From positions 34,047,542 to 34,111,541 of the forward strand of contig CM064683.1 of the NCBI GenBank assembly GCA_032717465.1: DNA of 64,000 bases, given 5' to 3'. This DNA is from Coenobita brevimanus (lineage: Eukaryota > Arthropoda > Malacostraca > Decapoda > Coenobitidae). Position numbers and translations under genes: made by a program. Position 1 is the first letter of the stretch; each line of letters starts with the position of its first letter. Below the pieces are notes generated by a model. It saw only the letters and a program-made list of their open reading frames with translations. It made no database searches and was not told the origin of the DNA. This document shows positions 61,925 through 64,000 of the stretch, piece after piece.

Positions 61925-62385
61925 TCTCTCTACGGCCGTCGTAACCTGTACGGCTTTGTTACCACATACAGCAGTGCTACCGCGGACGACTGTTATTTTG
62001 TTCGGCCGTGTAACCGTATGTGACTTTGTTACGTTGTGACGATGTTACAGTGTAAGGCCGTGTTATTCTGGACGGCTATGTGATCTTGTATAGCTGTATA
62101 ACACTGTACGGCAGTGTTACTGTGTACTACTCGGCTGTGTTCCCGTGTGTGGTATGTATGTAGGGCCGTGTAACCGTGTTCGGCCGTATTACCCTGCACG
62201 GCGTTGTTACAGTGTCAGGCCGTGTTAATTTGCACGGCTGTGTAACCTTGCATAGCCATATAACTGTACGTCCATGTTACCGTGTACGACCCGCTTGTGT
62301 GCTCGTGTATGGCTGTATGTATGTAGCCTACGGCCGTGATGCCATGTGAGGCTGTGTTGACATGTTACCATGTACGTAAGCACGA
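61925..62385. repeat. Degenerate ~20-bp minisatellite with 162-bp higher-order unit
   Basis: Units of the form 'ACGGCCGTGTTACCGTGT' repeat with much divergence. 'GTTACAGTGTAAGGCCGTGT' (62044) and 'GTTACAGTGTCAGGCCGTGT' (62206) begin two 162-bp units that stay aligned through 'TGTATGTAG'. Confidence 0.85.
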
Positions 62386-62474
62386 TCAAAAAAGTATCGC
62401 GCAGGAAGGGCACGATGATGTCCTTATTGATCAATACAGCTCGTGATGTCCAAAGATGATTACTATATCATGGC

Positions 62475-62722
62475 TATCTATCTGTCTATTGCCAGACGCC
62501 TCAATCCTGTTCGGGGTGGCCACAAACAAATCGCCTCCACGTCGTCCTGTCCCCCGCCATTTCACTGCCCTGCTCCCAACTCACACACCCCTCTCTCATA
62601 TACCTCTCCACCCCATCCCTCCATCTCATCCTCGGCCTCCCCCTCCCTCTTCCCCCCTCCACCTCACTCACACACTCTCTTCGTCAGTCTTTCACCCTCC
62701 ATCCTCTCCACATGGCAATATT
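62475..62722 (-). mobile_element. Family A retroelement, 3' untranslated end (copy A8)
   Basis: The last ~245 bases of family A, with 'GTGGCCACCCCGAACAGGAT' (minus strand, 62505-62524) and a GATA tail at about 62476-62490. It is very similar to 1415-1560, suggesting fairly recent spread. There is no coding part. Confidence 0.85.
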
Positions 62723-63290
62723 CTAAATGACTTGTAAACTTCGTAGCATCCCTTCCCTAGCGATTTATTCTGTTCATTATGCATCAATATCCTCTTGTTC
62801 GCTATTGGTGTAAATTTCAGCGATTTGTACGCAGTATTAATAACACGATAAACTGTTACAATGTAATATGCAAACTATGCGTGAAGGAAGATGTGATACG
62901 AAGACAACTGTGTTGCCTACTGAAGAATGCTGCCTACTGTCGTCTGAATATGTTATCAATGACAGTACTGAGTAGGAATTATCACAAGCAAGCCAGTTAC
63001 AACATACCCATGAAAGCAGGTCTACCAACGTGGAATCGAAATAACGGCCATTATGCAATAGCCACTGTCTGTGGGGTCAGGCTGTTTCGTGTCAAGTGTG
63101 CACGGATACTATTTTGTTGGAGTGCACGTCCGCTTTACCGTATTCGGCTGTGTTACATTGCATCTGTGGCAGCTTCTGTGTACATAGAACATCATCATCT
63201 TTTCAATACCGCATGTTCCCCATTGCATCTGTATAGTTATCCATCCCCCATTTAACCCAGTGAATTGGGAGACTCCTGTTTCATATTATT
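62723..63290. other. Unannotated DNA
   Basis: An open frame of 158 codons (62779-63255) has fairly even composition but no recognisable motif, start context or neighbours. It is not accepted as a gene. Confidence 0.4.
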
Positions 63291-63600
63291 TTTGCCATTT
63301 TCTAAAGAATTTGTTCAGCTTGAAAAAGTATCTCGCACTGCAGGGGTTTATGAGGACTATGTTTAAGCCCTCCAGTTCGAAAGTGACTCCAAAGTTGAAG
63401 AAAACTGTCTGAAGACAATAAGAGTAAGCTAAAAAAGAATGGGATGGCGGCCTTTTAAACTTATTCCTTCTTCTGCCAGACAATTTTGTTCAGCTTAAGA
63501 AAGGCCCATCGTACTGGAAGGATTTATTAAACGTATAGCTAAACACGCCCTATCTGTTGAATTAAAAAAAAAAAAAAAAAAAAAAAGCGTCTGGAGGCTG
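63291..63600. repeat. Two adjacent fold-back repeat copies
   Basis: Copy 1 at about 63296-63432 ('AGAATTTGTTCAGCTTGAAA' to 'AAAACTGTCTGAAGACAATA'). Copy 2 at about 63470-63605 ('GCCAGACAATTTTGTTCAGC' to 'GCGTCTGGAGGCTGCGAAAA', with an A-run in place of part of the right arm). Confidence 0.5.
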
Positions 63601-63872
63601 CGAAAAAAAAAAAGAAAAAAAAAAAAAAAGACACACGCATCCCTACCCCTCCCTTCTCTTCCTCGCTATAGCCAGGCTTATTTGGTTGTGGTCAAGACGT
63701 CCTGGGCTCCAGGCAGCTGGGGTCGGCTGAGTTTTGTGGTCGGGTGGAGGATGTAGTAAGGCAAATCCCACTCACTTGGGGAACAAATTGAATGGATGCA
63801 CCGCGATCGAAGGTGACTGAGGCAGAATGAGCACGGAATAAATGTAAATAGGAAACGGTATATCAGTGATAG

Positions 63873-64000
63873 AGTGAGATGGCATGAGAGTAAGTTGGAA
63901 TTAAGGGTGAGTCAGTGTCAACGTGAGTTGGCATAAACATGAGTTAAAATCAAGGGTGAACCAGTGTCCGAGTGAAGATAGCATAAGAGTGAGTTGGACA
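63873..64000. repeat. 49-bp tandem repeat running off the window
   Basis: Units start at 63874, 63923 and 63972 with GTGAGWTGGCATRA-type sequence and contain 'AAGGGTGARYCAGTGTC'. The third unit is cut by the window end. Confidence 0.88.

Noticed and set aside
62779..63255. 158-codon plus-strand frame with mixed composition
   Set aside because: No recognisable domain, no partner features, overlapping frame on the other strand, and it sits among repeats. Not enough for a gene call.

Overview
The window reads as gene-poor nuclear DNA of an invertebrate animal, most likely a decapod crustacean. The evidence is the very dense long microsatellites ((AT)n, (AC/GT)n, (CT/GA)n, (AAT)n, (ATCT)n), many decayed non-LTR retrotransposons and tRNA-derived SINEs, and no bacterial-style gene packing. 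The decapod assignment is an inference from repeat style and from remembered resemblance of the retroelement proteins to crustacean ones; no search was run. I found no intact cellular gene, rRNA, functional tRNA or CRISPR array. Most long open frames here are translations of simple repeats.

Layout. 1-5.3 kb: two fragments of a non-LTR family (called family A here), the second split by a 1.15-kb inverted-repeat (hAT-like) element. 7.7-8.7 kb: a tail related to family A, then the 3' part of an uncharacterised conserved animal protein, minus strand, broken by one in-frame stop. 10.3-14.2 kb: an old ~3.95-kb hAT element whose ZBED-like transposase (minus strand) is internally deleted and carries a nested Jockey/CR1-type retroelement fragment. 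16.3-18.4 kb: a second, longer Jockey/CR1-type element, then a ~165-bp tandem repeat. 19.8-20.2 kb: a tRNA-derived SINE. 21-25 kb: pyrimidine-rich DNA, ending in four tandem exon-like units (25.06-25.69 kb). 26.7-28.9 kb: a long family A copy.

29.3-33.0 kb: a second SINE copy next to the best-preserved element of the window, a near full-length RTE-like retrotransposon (family C, minus strand) with endonuclease and reverse transcriptase damaged by one stop and about three small frameshifts. 33.4-34.5 kb: a purine-only-like 22-bp minisatellite tract. 35-37.3 kb: two further SINEs of different families, another family A 3' end, and (AAT)n/(ATT)n palindromic arrays. 41-46 kb: degenerate minisatellites, a ~520-bp higher-order duplication and SINE remnants. 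47.6-52.7 kb: an old RTE element (family B, minus strand) split by a 2.1-kb family A copy. 53-64 kb: another SINE, the longest (AT)n array, an interspersed ~460-bp repeat also present at 46.5 kb, a ~20-bp minisatellite with a 162-bp higher order, another family A 3' end and a 49-bp tandem repeat running off the window end.

The elements form a layered record. Retroelements supply reverse transcriptase and endonuclease; SINEs have tRNA-like promoters, and one SINE family has a tail resembling the 3' end of RTE family B. Almost every retroelement 3' end runs into a microsatellite. A dispersed fold-back repeat with 'GCTGAATAAAAT' arms recurs at a dozen or so places and is not explained by any of these families.
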